Origin: Verrucomicrobiota bacterium
GTDB lineage: Bacteria > Verrucomicrobiota > Verrucomicrobiia > Chthoniobacterales > JAFAMB01
Reading direction: 5' to 3'
Length of the DNA: 64,000 nt
Assembly (NCBI GenBank): GCA_019247695.1
Contig: JAFBAP010000112.1
Coordinates: forward strand, 1-64,000
The stretch's first letter is position 1; every line of letters starts with the position of its first letter. The position numbers and the translations under genes are program-made. A model generated the notes under the pieces. That model ran no database searches. It was given only the letters and a program-made list of their open reading frames with translations, and was not told the origin of the DNA. This document shows, piece by piece, positions 44,175 to 53,723 of the stretch.

Positions 44175-45011
44175 TCACACTTCGCCGCGAACCGCACCGA
44201 AAGTCATGCCCACGAGCAGGTATTTCTGAAAAAAGTACAACGCAATAACCGGCGGCAAAAGGTAAATCGCGCCCAGGGACGCCACAAACGTCCAGTCGAC
44301 GCCGCCCTGTTGGTAAGACTGCGTGACGAGCAGGGTCGGGATGGTCGTCGTGCTTTTGCCGCCGAGAATGAAATTAAACAAAAACTCATTCCACACGAAG
44401 ATCAGGTTGAACACGAACGCCGCAATCAATCCGGGTTTCACCTGCGGCAGGATGACCTTGAAGATCACGTGAAAGCGGGACGCGTTGTTGGCCAGGCCGG
44501 TCTCGTCGAACCGCAGCGACACGCCGCCCATGAACCCTTTCAGAATCCAGAGCGAGAACGGGATGCTGTACATCGCGTAAAACAACGTCATCGGCCAGAA
44601 ACCGTCTTTCCACCCCAACGCCGCGTACATCAGGTAAACCGGTACGACCACCGCGGCGCCCGGCACCATCCGGATCGACAGGATCAAGAACATGATGAAA
44701 TCCGTTCCGAACGGCTTGAATCGCGACAAAGCGTAAGCGGCCAGAAACGAGATCACGATCGCAACCGAAACGGATACCACCGAAATCAGCAGGCTGTTGC
44801 AAAACGTCGGCCAAAAGCTTTCCCGGTTAAAGAGAGAAGCAAAGTTGGCAAGCGTAGGTTGGAAAAGCCATTTGGGCGGGATCGACAACAGGTCTTCCTT
44901 GGTCTTGAACGCAGACAAAATTATCCACAGCACCGGGAAAAAGTAGACCAGCGCGACCAGCCAGAGCACGCCCCAGTACGCGTAGGTTTTCCAGTTCTGC
45001 CGGCTGCTCAT
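44175..45011 (-). CDS. Carbohydrate ABC transporter permease, MalG type
   Basis: 278 residues from ATG 45011, which overlaps the upstream permease stop by 4 bases (ATGA); a longer frame to 45110 lies inside that gene. Six membrane segments. The coupling-loop region reads ETGLANNASRFHVIFKVILP, with the usual EAA motif weakly conserved. With the MalF-type protein it forms the channel of the importer. Confidence 0.92.
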   Translation of the reverse strand: MSSRQNWKTYAYWGVLWLVALVYFFPVLWIILSAFKTKEDLLSIPPKWLFQPTLANFASLFNRESFWPTFCNSLLISVVSVSVAIVISFLAAYALSRFKPFGTDFIMFLILSIRMVPGAAVVVPVYLMYAALGWKDGFWPMTLFYAMYSIPFSLWILKGFMGGVSLRFDETGLANNASRFHVIFKVILPQVKPGLIAAFVFNLIFVWNEFLFNFILGGKSTTTIPTLLVTQSYQQGGVDWTFVASLGAIYLLPPVIALYFFQKYLLVGMTFGAVRGEV

Positions 45012-45901
45012 GCCGAGTGTTTCCGCCGGTGAAGGTTCAAGAGGTACAAAAAGAGGGCGGTGAAAGAAATTGCCGTGAGCAGGGTGATCACCGCGACGCC
45101 CGAGGTCCACCCGATGCTGAAGGCTTCAAAGGCCCGCCGGAACATCATAACGCCGATTACCTCGGTCGTACCGCCGGGACCGCCCCGGGTCAGTTGGTAA
45201 ACCAGATCCGTCACTTTGAAAGCGTCAATGGTGCGAAGGATGATGCCCAACACCAGGATGAAGCGGGCATGCGGCAGGATCACATGCCGGAACCGATTCC
45301 AAAGGCTGAGCCGGTCGATCTCGGCAGCCTCGAGTTCTGCTTTCGGCACCGACCCGAGCGCAGCCAGCGTGATCAAGACCATGAACGGCGTCCACATCCA
45401 GACATCGACCGCCACCAGGGCGGCAAACGCCAAACCTTCAGTGCCGAGGTATTCCACGTTGGTGTGCGTGATGAGGCGCGTCAGATAACCGATCACCCCG
45501 AACGTCGGATCGTAGTTAAGCCGGAAGAAGGTGCCGATGGCCGCAGGCGTGAGGATCATCGGGGAAAACAGGAGCGTCAATGCGAGGCGCCGGCCGGGCA
45601 TTCGTGTGCTTCCCCAGTAGAGGGTCCCGATCAGCGCACCGAGCAACGTGGTGAGCGTTACGCTGAAAAAGACGAAGGTAAACGTGCGGCTGAACGCCAG
45701 CCACAGGTCGATGTTGTCGAGGTAATCCAGGTAGTTACGAAACTGGACAAAACGCGGCGGCCGCCCAAGCGTCAGCGAATAGTTGTAGAAGCTCATGCCC
45801 ACCATCCAAAACAACGGCAGGAGATTCCAGATCGCGAAAAACATGAGCGCCGGCGCAAGGAGGAGCCATGGATACAAGCGGGAATTCTCGATCGCACGCA
45901 T
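45008..45901 (-). CDS. Carbohydrate ABC transporter permease, MalF type
   Basis: 297 residues, six membrane segments (first: YPWLLLAPALMFFAIWNLLP). The EAA coupling loop is clear: ELEAAEIDRLSLWNRFRHVI. Second gene of the operon, about 100 bases after the binding-protein gene. Confidence 0.93.
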   Translation of the reverse strand: MRAIENSRLYPWLLLAPALMFFAIWNLLPLFWMVGMSFYNYSLTLGRPPRFVQFRNYLDYLDNIDLWLAFSRTFTFVFFSVTLTTLLGALIGTLYWGSTRMPGRRLALTLLFSPMILTPAAIGTFFRLNYDPTFGVIGYLTRLITHTNVEYLGTEGLAFAALVAVDVWMWTPFMVLITLAALGSVPKAELEAAEIDRLSLWNRFRHVILPHARFILVLGIILRTIDAFKVTDLVYQLTRGGPGGTTEVIGVMMFRRAFEAFSIGWTSGVAVITLLTAISFTALFLYLLNLHRRKHSA

Positions 45902-46003
45902 GCCCGATCACTACGATTAAAGGTTAATGAACCGGGCTGTGCCCCCCTGACGTTTACCTCACCGTTTTCCCTGCGGCGTTGGCCTCCCGGCCCGCCTGGC
46001 TGG

Positions 46004-47440
46004 CTATTTGAGTTGAAGCCTCAGGTACTCAGTCGTCGGTTTTTTCTCCGTGTCGCCCAGATCGTACAGCACCTGCTGCTGGCGCGCGGCGGCCCAGTTC
46101 AACGCCTTCATGGGATCGTTAACCGCACCGGTGACGTACGACGTAAAAGCTTCCTGCTGGATGGCCAACAGCTCCGCGTACTTGGGTGAGTGGTAAAAAT
46201 CCCGGTTGAACGGGATCATGAACTTCATCGCCCGGTTCCAGGGATTGATGCTGTCGAAATTCGGATCCTCCAGCGTTGCTTTCACCGCCGGGTTGCCGCC
46301 CTTTTTGGCAAATTCCAGCTGCGTCTCCGGCAAATACCACCACTTGAGAAAATCGAGAATGGCCTGTTTTTGTTCCGGGGTAGCGTAGTTGTTGATCACC
46401 CAGGATTGACCGCCGATGCAATAGAGGCGCTTGATGGACCCGTCCGCTTGCTTGATCCCAGGCGAAGGCACCACCATCACCTTGTCGCGGTTTTGAGGCG
46501 TGATCATCGCCAGGCCCACCGCCGCCCACATCTGAGCCGTGGCCACTTTACCCTGAGTGAAGGCGTCAATGTTCTCGGCAATCCCGTAGTTGACCGCCCC
46601 CGGAGGTTCGACCTCCAGGAACGATTTTTGGATTTCCAGGCCTTTGGCGTTGACCGGGGTATTCAGGTAACCTTCCACGTCGTGGGTCTTGGGATTCCAG
46701 AACTCGCCCCCCGCCGACCACTGGATCGGGTAAAGGGTCATGCTCTCGAAGTCGTACTCTTTCGAGTGCTGAAGGCACGTGCCGTACAGACCTTTGTCCG
46801 GGCGGGTGAAAAATTTCGAAATCGCTTTGAATTCGTCAAAGTCGACCTTTTCCCAATCCTCAAACGTTTGCGGCAATTCGCGACCGGTCTGCTGCTTGTA
46901 GGCGTCGCGTTCGGCCGGATTCTGAAAAAGATCTTTGCGGACGAACAGGACCAGCACGTCGGTTTCCTGCGGTAAAGCCACCTTGTGACCCGAGTTGTCC
47001 GGGTACTCCATATAAGAGCTCACCAGCACGGGGTGGTACCATTCCGGGTTCAAGTCCGGGTTTTGCTTGATGGTGTCATCCAGCTTCACGATCCAGCCCG
47101 GCTCGGTAAATGCCCCCAACCATTGGCTGTCGCTGACAATCAGCGAGTACTCGTTCGACTTGGTGGCAAGCGACGACGCCGCTTTCTGAAACAGCGTGGA
47201 AAACGGGGCATCGGCGTAAGTGAAACTGACGTGGTAGCCGTACTTCTCCGCCGCGTACTTCGCGAATTCCGGAGCCATGTCGACCGGGAGTTTGCTCGGC
47301 AGCCAGCCCGCCACGCCGAGTACGGACAACCTGATCGTTTTACCTTTGAGATCCAGGCGCTGTCCTTCTGCCCGGCTGGATGCCGGCAGCGCGCACAGGC
47401 TGCAAAAAATGAGCGAAGCTAAAAGGTGTCGGGTGGTCAT
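46004..47440 (-). CDS. Extracellular solute-binding protein (family 1) of the importer
   Basis: 478 residues from ATG 47440, which opens a signal peptide (LLASLIFCSLCALPASSRAE). The mature part is a family 1 (sugar/polyol) binding protein (TIRLSVLGVAGWLPSKLP; LPQTFEDWEKVDFDEFKAIS; GGQSWVINNYATPEQKQAIL). The size, above 450 residues, is at the large end for the family and like glycerol or oligosaccharide binders. First gene of the operon reading down to 41578. Ligand not determined by the sequence. Confidence 0.9.
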   Translation of the reverse strand: MTTRHLLASLIFCSLCALPASSRAEGQRLDLKGKTIRLSVLGVAGWLPSKLPVDMAPEFAKYAAEKYGYHVSFTYADAPFSTLFQKAASSLATKSNEYSLIVSDSQWLGAFTEPGWIVKLDDTIKQNPDLNPEWYHPVLVSSYMEYPDNSGHKVALPQETDVLVLFVRKDLFQNPAERDAYKQQTGRELPQTFEDWEKVDFDEFKAISKFFTRPDKGLYGTCLQHSKEYDFESMTLYPIQWSAGGEFWNPKTHDVEGYLNTPVNAKGLEIQKSFLEVEPPGAVNYGIAENIDAFTQGKVATAQMWAAVGLAMITPQNRDKVMVVPSPGIKQADGSIKRLYCIGGQSWVINNYATPEQKQAILDFLKWWYLPETQLEFAKKGGNPAVKATLEDPNFDSINPWNRAMKFMIPFNRDFYHSPKYAELLAIQQEAFTSYVTGAVNDPMKALNWAAARQQQVLYDLGDTEKKPTTEYLRLQLK

Positions 47441-47767
47441 GGCGGGGAACTTTGGTGGATGCACGACCCGCACGCTTGATACGGGTAGGCTTATGGACGC
47501 GCGAATGTAGAGGGATGCCCTTGAAAGTCAAGGGACGGCGGCCGGTTCTCGCCCCTGAGTTGCACATTTGCTCACCCTGCGGGTAGATGCTCGTGGGGAT
47601 CGTCACGCCAATTTCTTGGGCGCGATTCCCACCAGGATCGAGCCGGCAACCCTCACGCGCCCTGGCGGGCTAATACATCGGTTCTGAGGCTTGTCGAGCT
47701 GTCTTTGCCCCGGAGTGTCCTGGTCTCGGCAGCGCCGCACCGGCGGGCACGAAAACGAGGAGCTTTT
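47441..47767. other. Divergent region between the importer operon and tag
   Basis: No gene, repeat or clear promoter pair seen. A GAGGAG ribosome site at 47757-47762 belongs to the gene that follows. Confidence 0.4.
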
Positions 47768-48403
47768 TTGGATTATCCGCTGGACTCTTTCGCATCTTCG
47801 GATGACGAAAATTGCGTGATCCCCGCCCGCTCCCGTTGCCCCTGGTGTAAAGTCGATGATCCGTTATACCTCTCATACCACGATGAGGAATGGGGGGTGG
47901 CCGATTACGACGGGGGGCACCTGTTTGAAATGCTGGCCCTCGAGGGCGCGCAAGCAGGGTTGAGTTGGCGAACCGTGCTTCGAAAGCGTGCGCATTACCG
48001 GAAGGTGTTTTGCGGGTTTGATCCCCACGCCCTCAGCCAGTGGACGGATGCGGAGATCGCCAACGCCCTGCGGGACCCCGGGATCATTCGCAACCGCCAA
48101 AAGGTGGACAGCGTGATCAATAACGCGCGGGTGCTCATGACGCAGTTTGGAGGCGATCCCGATCGGTTTGCGACATTTCTCTGGGCTGCGGTGGATGGCA
48201 AGCCCATCCAGCACGCCTTTCAATCAATGGGCGACGTGCCCGCGCGCGACCCGGCGAGCGACCGGCTTTCGGCTGAATTGCGCCGGCGCGGTTTCCGGTT
48301 TGTCGGATCCACGATCTGCTACGCGTTTATGCAGGCAGTGGGCATGGTCAACGATCACCTCGTTACCTGTTTCCGTTATGACGAGGTACGGCGGCCAGGC
48401 TAG
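47768..48403 (+). CDS. tag: DNA-3-methyladenine glycosylase I
   Basis: 211 residues. Start taken as TTG 47768 because GAGGAG lies 5 bases before it; a TTG at 47705 would add 21 residues. The family is clear: SRCPWCKVDDPLYLSYHDEEWG opens the catalytic core with one zinc cysteine, GLSWRTVLRKR and FRFVGSTICYAFMQAVGMVN follow, and the C-terminal CF motif and histidine complete the zinc site. It excises 3-methyladenine from alkylated DNA. Single gene. Confidence 0.93.
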   Translation: MDYPLDSFASSDDENCVIPARSRCPWCKVDDPLYLSYHDEEWGVADYDGGHLFEMLALEGAQAGLSWRTVLRKRAHYRKVFCGFDPHALSQWTDAEIANALRDPGIIRNRQKVDSVINNARVLMTQFGGDPDRFATFLWAAVDGKPIQHAFQSMGDVPARDPASDRLSAELRRRGFRFVGSTICYAFMQAVGMVNDHLVTCFRYDEVRRPG

Positions 48404-48582
48404 GCATAACTGCTCCAAGCGCCAACCTCTACCGGTTGCCCCTGCGTCCGCCCCATCCCTGCGGCCGCTCGGAAGAAGTCCGATGCGGCATTCATGATCC
48501 CGGTCCGGCGTTCGGCCAACGCAACGCCGCATCGAAAAACGAAAGCAGGGGGATTCCCTCCAAAAGGCATGCGGAACAGTCC

Positions 48583-51500
48583 ATGAAGTTGTTTCCCCCG
48601 TTGCCGGCGCTGGTTTCTTTCCTGCAGCCGACCGCACGACGCTTGGCGCTGACGGGCGGATTCACGTCCGTTGCGTTGGGGTTAAGCCTGGTGAACGCAG
48701 CGCCTGTCTCGCAGACATCAACCGGCGGATGCCCGCACACCATCACTTACGATCGTTACTCGCTCAAAATAGACGGGAAGCGCATCTTCCTTTACTCCGG
48801 CGAAATCCACCCGTTCCGTCTGCCGAGCCCATCCCTCTGGCGGGACGTGCTGGAAAAAATCAAGGCAGCCGGCTTCGACGGTATCTCCGTCTACTTTGAC
48901 TGGGGCTACCACTCCCCGTCACCGGGGACGTATGACTTCACCGGCATCCGCAACGTGGATTACTTCCTTGAGCTTGCGAATGAGGCGGGCCTGTACGTGA
49001 TCGCCCGGCCGGGACCCTACATCAATGCCGAAGTCGACGCCGGGGGATTTCCCGGCTGGCTGATTCGACTTCCCGCCAGCCTCAGGAGCACAGATCCGCG
49101 CTACCTGAGGTGGGCGTATGAATGGATGGAACGCATCGACGTCATCATCGCGCGCCATCAACTTACCAACGGAACCGGCAGCGTGATTGCCTACCAGGTT
49201 GAGAACGAGCTTTACGACACTTCAACCAACGGGCAGCAATACATCCAGGACCTCCAGAATAAGGCGCGCGCCGACGGAATTGTCGTCCCGTTTACATTCA
49301 ATGAACCTACCCTCGGGGCGACGCTTTACATTACCGGACTCGGTGCCGTGAATCTCCCCGGCTTTGACAGCTACCCGCAAGGCTTCGATGCCTCAGACGC
49401 TCAAAAATGGTCGCAGGTTCCCGACTTCACGGTTAATCGGCCGCTGCTGCAAAACAGCCCGCTTTTCTCTGCGGAGCTCCAAGGAGGAAGCACGGACGTC
49501 TGGGGCGGCCCGGGCTACCGGAATTGTTATGAATTAACCAACGCCAACTTTGAGGGCGTGTTCTACAAATCCCTCATCGGCCAGGGCCTCACGATGATCA
49601 ACTTCTACATGACCTGCGGCGGGACCAGTTGGGGATGGTTGCCTTATGACGGCCGGGCGAATTCATTCATCACCGGGGTCTACACCTCGTATGATTACGG
49701 CGCGGCGATCGGCGAGCCTCGGGTGCTCACCGGCAAATACGCGGAACAAAAGCGCATCGCTCACCTGCTTCGAGCCGTCGCCCCGATCAGTGAGACCGAC
49801 CCGGTGAGCTCGGCCCCTGCGCCGACGAACGCCGCCCTTTTACAGTACACGCGAAGGAATCCGGAGACGAACACCTTTGTCTACGTGTTGCGCCATGCGG
49901 ATGCCACCTCAACGACGGACGAGCGCACCCATATCACGGTCCGGACGCCCGACGGTGACTACGCTTCGGTACCGCAGCAACCCGGGGCCGCCATCGAGAT
50001 CGCCGGCCGCGAGGCGAAACTCTTGCTGGCCAACTTTGCCCTGAAGCGGGGCCACCTGGTCTACTCCACCTCGGAATTGATGACCGAGGCGGACACGGGG
50101 GACGCCGATTACGTCGTTTTGTATGCACCGGCCGGCCGGCAAGGTGAAACCGTGCTGCGGTTCAACGCCCAACCCACCATCAAGGTGTTGGCCGGCAGCG
50201 TGGATTCGTCCTACGATCCGTCGAACGGGGACCTCCGGCTGAATTACGTCCACGGCGGGCTGGCGAGGGTGCAGGTGATCGGGCCGGCGGGAACTCTGTC
50301 CCTGCTCGTCGCCGATTACCCCGCCAGCGCGACCTTTTGGGAGCGTGATCTGGGCGGTCGCCAAGTGCTGGTGTCGGGCGCTTACCTCGTCCGCAGCGCA
50401 AAGATCATAGGCAATACCCTTAAACTGACCGGTGATCTGGACGCGGCGACCACGCTCGAGCTGTTTGTGCCCGAATCGGTGCGTCGCGTGGCCTGGAACG
50501 GCGTGGCGGTGGAGACCCGGCGCACGCCTTATGGGACCTTAACCGCAAGCCTGTCCGGCCCGGTGGCTGCCCGATTGCCGGCCCTTACAGGGTGGAAGTT
50601 CCAGTTCGAATCGTTCGAACGGGACGCCGATTTCGATGACTCACGCTGGGTGATGGCCAACCACCTCACGACGAATAATCCCAACCCGCCCGGTAGCCTA
50701 CCCGTTCTCTATGCAGATGATTACGGTTTCCACCATGGCCATATCTGGTACCGGGGCCATTTTAGCGCCACCGGACAGGAGACTGGGATCACCCTGGACG
50801 GTGAAGGCGGTGTGTACGGGAGTTATGCGGTTTGGCTCAACGGCACCCTGCTCGGCACCCAGCCCAGCGGCCAGCGCACGTTTGGCTTCCCCCAGGGCGC
50901 CCTTAAGCCAAACCAGAATAACGTCGTCGCGGTGCTGGTCATGAACATGGGCCATAATGAGTCGTTCTTGCCCTTTGAGGCGGGGGCCAACACCGTCTGC
51001 GATCCGCGGGGTATCAAAACGGCCATCCTGCAGGGTACCGCCACCGGCACGCTCTCCTGGCGGATTCAAGGGAATCGAGGCGGCGAACGGGTGATCGACC
51101 CGGTCCGCGGTTGGTTCAACAACGGAGGGCTTTATGGCGAGCGACACGGCTGGTATCTGCCCCTCTTTAACGATGAGCGTTGGGCAACGGTTGACCTGCC
51201 TGACCGTTGGGTAAACCGGCAGCTTCCGGCGGGGGTCGGCTGGTATCGAACCACCTTTAATCTCAACTTGCCCGCGGAATCGGACGTGCCGATCGGCATC
51301 AACATCGCTGACCCGACCTCGCTGCCTTACCGTGCGCTGATCTTCGTAAATGGCTGGCAAATGGGCATCTATGCTAACGAGCTTGGTCCCCAACGAACGT
51401 TTCCAATCCAACCCGGGATCCTGAACCCGCACGGAGTGAACACGATCGCGATCGCCGTCTGGGGCGAAGAAGGAAGCGCCGGCGGCACCGACAGCAGCGG

Positions 51501-51591
51501 CGGTTTGGGCAAAATCAACCTGGTCAAGTACGGCAACTTCAAGGGCGGCGTACCGGTTACGGTTGTGCCTGCCCCGCTGATTCTCCCGTGA
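48583..51591 (+). CDS. Secreted beta-galactosidase, glycoside hydrolase family 35
   Basis: 1002 residues from ATG 48583 (MKLFPPLPALVSFLQ, signal-like with a hydrophobic stretch near 25-45); a longer upstream frame lacks this. The catalytic barrel has GEIHPFRLPSPSLWRDVL, IARPGPYINAEVDAGGFP, the acid/base glutamate in AYQVENELYD and the probable nucleophile in SAELQGGS. Jelly-roll domains follow to the end, as in large fungal and actinobacterial GH35 enzymes. It releases terminal beta-galactose from plant polysaccharides, outside or in the periplasm. It stands alone, so its products may feed the importer encoded upstream; that link is speculative. Confidence 0.93.
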   Translation: MKLFPPLPALVSFLQPTARRLALTGGFTSVALGLSLVNAAPVSQTSTGGCPHTITYDRYSLKIDGKRIFLYSGEIHPFRLPSPSLWRDVLEKIKAAGFDGISVYFDWGYHSPSPGTYDFTGIRNVDYFLELANEAGLYVIARPGPYINAEVDAGGFPGWLIRLPASLRSTDPRYLRWAYEWMERIDVIIARHQLTNGTGSVIAYQVENELYDTSTNGQQYIQDLQNKARADGIVVPFTFNEPTLGATLYITGLGAVNLPGFDSYPQGFDASDAQKWSQVPDFTVNRPLLQNSPLFSAELQGGSTDVWGGPGYRNCYELTNANFEGVFYKSLIGQGLTMINFYMTCGGTSWGWLPYDGRANSFITGVYTSYDYGAAIGEPRVLTGKYAEQKRIAHLLRAVAPISETDPVSSAPAPTNAALLQYTRRNPETNTFVYVLRHADATSTTDERTHITVRTPDGDYASVPQQPGAAIEIAGREAKLLLANFALKRGHLVYSTSELMTEADTGDADYVVLYAPAGRQGETVLRFNAQPTIKVLAGSVDSSYDPSNGDLRLNYVHGGLARVQVIGPAGTLSLLVADYPASATFWERDLGGRQVLVSGAYLVRSAKIIGNTLKLTGDLDAATTLELFVPESVRRVAWNGVAVETRRTPYGTLTASLSGPVAARLPALTGWKFQFESFERDADFDDSRWVMANHLTTNNPNPPGSLPVLYADDYGFHHGHIWYRGHFSATGQETGITLDGEGGVYGSYAVWLNGTLLGTQPSGQRTFGFPQGALKPNQNNVVAVLVMNMGHNESFLPFEAGANTVCDPRGIKTAILQGTATGTLSWRIQGNRGGERVIDPVRGWFNNGGLYGERHGWYLPLFNDERWATVDLPDRWVNRQLPAGVGWYRTTFNLNLPAESDVPIGINIADPTSLPYRALIFVNGWQMGIYANELGPQRTFPIQPGILNPHGVNTIAIAVWGEEGSAGGTDSSGGLGKINLVKYGNFKGGVPVTVVPAPLILP

Positions 51592-52690
51592 GACGGATGC
51601 CGGCTAAGCCGGTTCGCAAGACGCGCCTGCTGCAACCCGACGGGAGAGAAAGGACCACCTACCCAACCGGCCTGAGACGTGATTCGAGCATCACTTCGGC
51701 AGCTTTTTCCCGAGCCATTTCTCGAACGCTTTCTTACACCCCTTCTCAGGATGGTTAAGCCGGTTTTAGCCCCGAAGGGGCGGCCAGAACCTAGCCCAGG
51801 GTTCCACCCCTCTGCCATTTAGTTAGGGGCGGCGGGCCGGGCGTGGCCTTCCGTCCCGGTAGAACGGCTGATCCTATACCCTTCAGGCAGCGATCTCGGT
51901 AGAATGCCGGCTGGAGGGGGGGCGCCGCCGGGGGATGCTCCGCACCTTGTTGAATTGGTCTTAGGCCCAACGGCCCGGGAGAACCTAGCCCAGGGTGAAT
52001 CCCTGAGCTTTGCCCACATTCTTTGAGGGCAGCGCGGAGACAGCCGTGACCGTCTTACGGCCCGAAGGGCCAAGAGAACCTAGCCCAGGGTTTACCCTGG
52101 GTAACCGTCAAATCACGATCGAGCCCTTAAGGGGCGGCAGAAAGCGTTGCTCATGGTTTCTGCCGCCCCTTCAACAAATCCAACCCGGCGGGGCGGGCGT
52201 TTGTCAGCGGAGGCGTACAGGCGTGACGCCTTAGGAGGGTTCGATCGGGGCGGGGTGCGTTCCCAGGGTAACCCCTTGTCTTTGCCCACATCTTTGCAAC
52301 CCCTTGCGTCCCAGCCCGTTACAAGGGAATGTTCGTCTGAACGTGCGTTATGCAAGTGGTTGGGGATAACCATTTGTGAAAACGAGCTCCCAGATGTGGG
52401 TAACAACGAGGGGTAAATCCTGGGCTAGGTTCTCCCGGCCCGTTGGGCCTGGACGGTTTATACGATCTGATAGGTGTAAAGCTGGCAGGGCACCTCACCC
52501 CTGGGGCAACGCCCGCACAGGCACTGAAGTGCCTGGCTACGATCAGCCGTTCCTCCAGGACGAAAGCAATACCCGGCCTTGTATCCTTAACTAAATGGCC
52601 ATGCGGTGGAACCCTGGGCTGGGTTCTGCCGCCCTTCGGGGCTAAGACCGGCTCAACCATTCTGAGGAGGGGTGTAAATGGCTCCTTTCG
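51592..52690. repeat. Repeat island, copy 4 of the dispersed modular family
   Basis: 1.1 kb without a gene, made of the same modules in mixed order: TTAGGCCCAACGGCCCGGGA (about 51961-51980), CCCAGGGTTTACCCTGGG (52085-52102), the hairpin at 52129-52171, CGTACAGGCGTGACGCC (52214-52230), GGCCCGTTGGGCCTGG (52438-52453) and a GTTTATACGATCTGATAGG box after it. Several translate into proline/glycine-rich pseudo-peptides on both strands, which I reject as genes. Confidence 0.8.
52129..52171. repeat. Inverted repeat, 15-bp perfect arms, 13-base loop
   Basis: AAGGGGCGGCAGAAA (52129-52143) faces its exact complement at 52157-52171. The loop begins GCGTTGCTCA, the same as in the hairpin at 41208-41274, which shows common origin. 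Confidence 0.9.
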
Positions 52691-52692
52691 TC

Positions 52693-52989
52693 TCACTCGA
52701 AGTCGTATACCACGAGCCTTGCGAAGAGCGGCTTACACTGCTTCACGAATTCCACGTGTTGAGGATGATCCTGGTATTCATCTTGAGCTTGTTTGCTCGA
52801 GAATTGTAGGTTCAGCGCCACTTGATACGTCTGATCAACCACGCCGCGATGGCTTGGCACCATCTTACCGACGTGGAAATTCACGATGCCCGGGATTGAC
52901 GTCAGGTATTGTTTGGCCGCAGCAACCAACCGGTCAGGGGCATCGGGCTCACTGGGGTCAGTCCAAAAGATAACCACGTGTGAAAACAT
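52693..52989 (-). CDS. Dabb (stress-responsive A/B barrel) family protein
   Basis: 98 residues, a ferredoxin-like Dabb domain: MFSHVVIFW opens strand 1, PGIVNFHVGKMVPSHRGVV with TYQVALNLQF in the middle, and YQDHPQHVEFVKQC (DHP motif) near the end. These small dimeric proteins act as enzymes or binding proteins of varied function; role here unknown. Single gene bordering a repeat island. Confidence 0.88.
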   Translation of the reverse strand: MFSHVVIFWTDPSEPDAPDRLVAAAKQYLTSIPGIVNFHVGKMVPSHRGVVDQTYQVALNLQFSSKQAQDEYQDHPQHVEFVKQCKPLFARLVVYDFE

Positions 52990-53289
52990 CCCGCGATATT
53001 CAATGAAACTCGCTCCCGATGCAATAGGCGGAAGCGTTTCAGCCTTTGGCGAAAACGAAAGGTGTATGATCTAACCAAAAAGAAAACGCCGGCCGCGATC
53101 GTCTCCCAGCGGTTCCGACGGCAAAGTCGAACTGTATCGTTTCTCGATATTGTCGATAGATTCCTGCTATGGGTACCTCGGGTTCCTTGCTCGCCGACTT
53201 TTCGACCGACCGCCGCCTTTTATGGCTCTGCCGGATGGCAGCGGCCGTCAGCTTGGCCAGCGCGTTGGCGGCCGATGGGCTGCTCCAAC

Positions 53290-53494
53290 TGATCGCGCTG
53301 ATCGCGAGTACAGCGTGGACCGTTTTGATTTGTTGCGGGTACGGGACGTGATGGATCGAGAGCCGCCGCCGGTGCCCGCAGCGCAAACGGTCGCGCAAGC
53401 CGCCGAGGCGATCCGCCGCGGCGAGCCCCTTTACTGCCGGCGGCGGAGAACCCGGGTTGAATTGGGTGCGGTTGTTCGACGCGGGCCTTTCTGA
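53290..53494 (+). pseudogene. Remnant of a CBS-domain protein, perhaps a ClC chloride channel end
   Basis: A plus frame ending at 53494 reads EYSVDRFDLLRVRDVMD, then PPPVPAAQTVAQAAEAIRRG, the usual start of the CBS pair after the last helix of ClC-type chloride channels. It breaks off after about 60 residues (VVRRGPF) without the second CBS domain, and nothing upstream shows channel helices. I read it as a decayed fragment. The rest of 52990-53723 has no supported gene. Confidence 0.4.
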
Positions 53495-53723
53495 AGGTCA
53501 ATAAATCTTGCCGGTGGCTCCGCTCTGGACCGACAAGCCGGCGCCGCTGGTTTCATTGAAGCTCTCTGCCGTCCTGCCGTGCCCTTTAAACAGGATAGCC
53601 CCGACCTGGAACCCCGGACCCGCGACTTGACTAAGTCCCTGGACTTTTCGGGTTCCAGCAGTTTCCGCGGGCCGTGGCGTTTACTTTGCCGGTTCACAGC
53701 GGAAAATTGCAATCTTAGCGCCG

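Noticed and set aside
51819..52416. Several 60-90-codon frames on both strands
   Set aside because: All translate repeat modules (proline/glycine-rich pseudo-peptides that recur at 24 and 41 kb).
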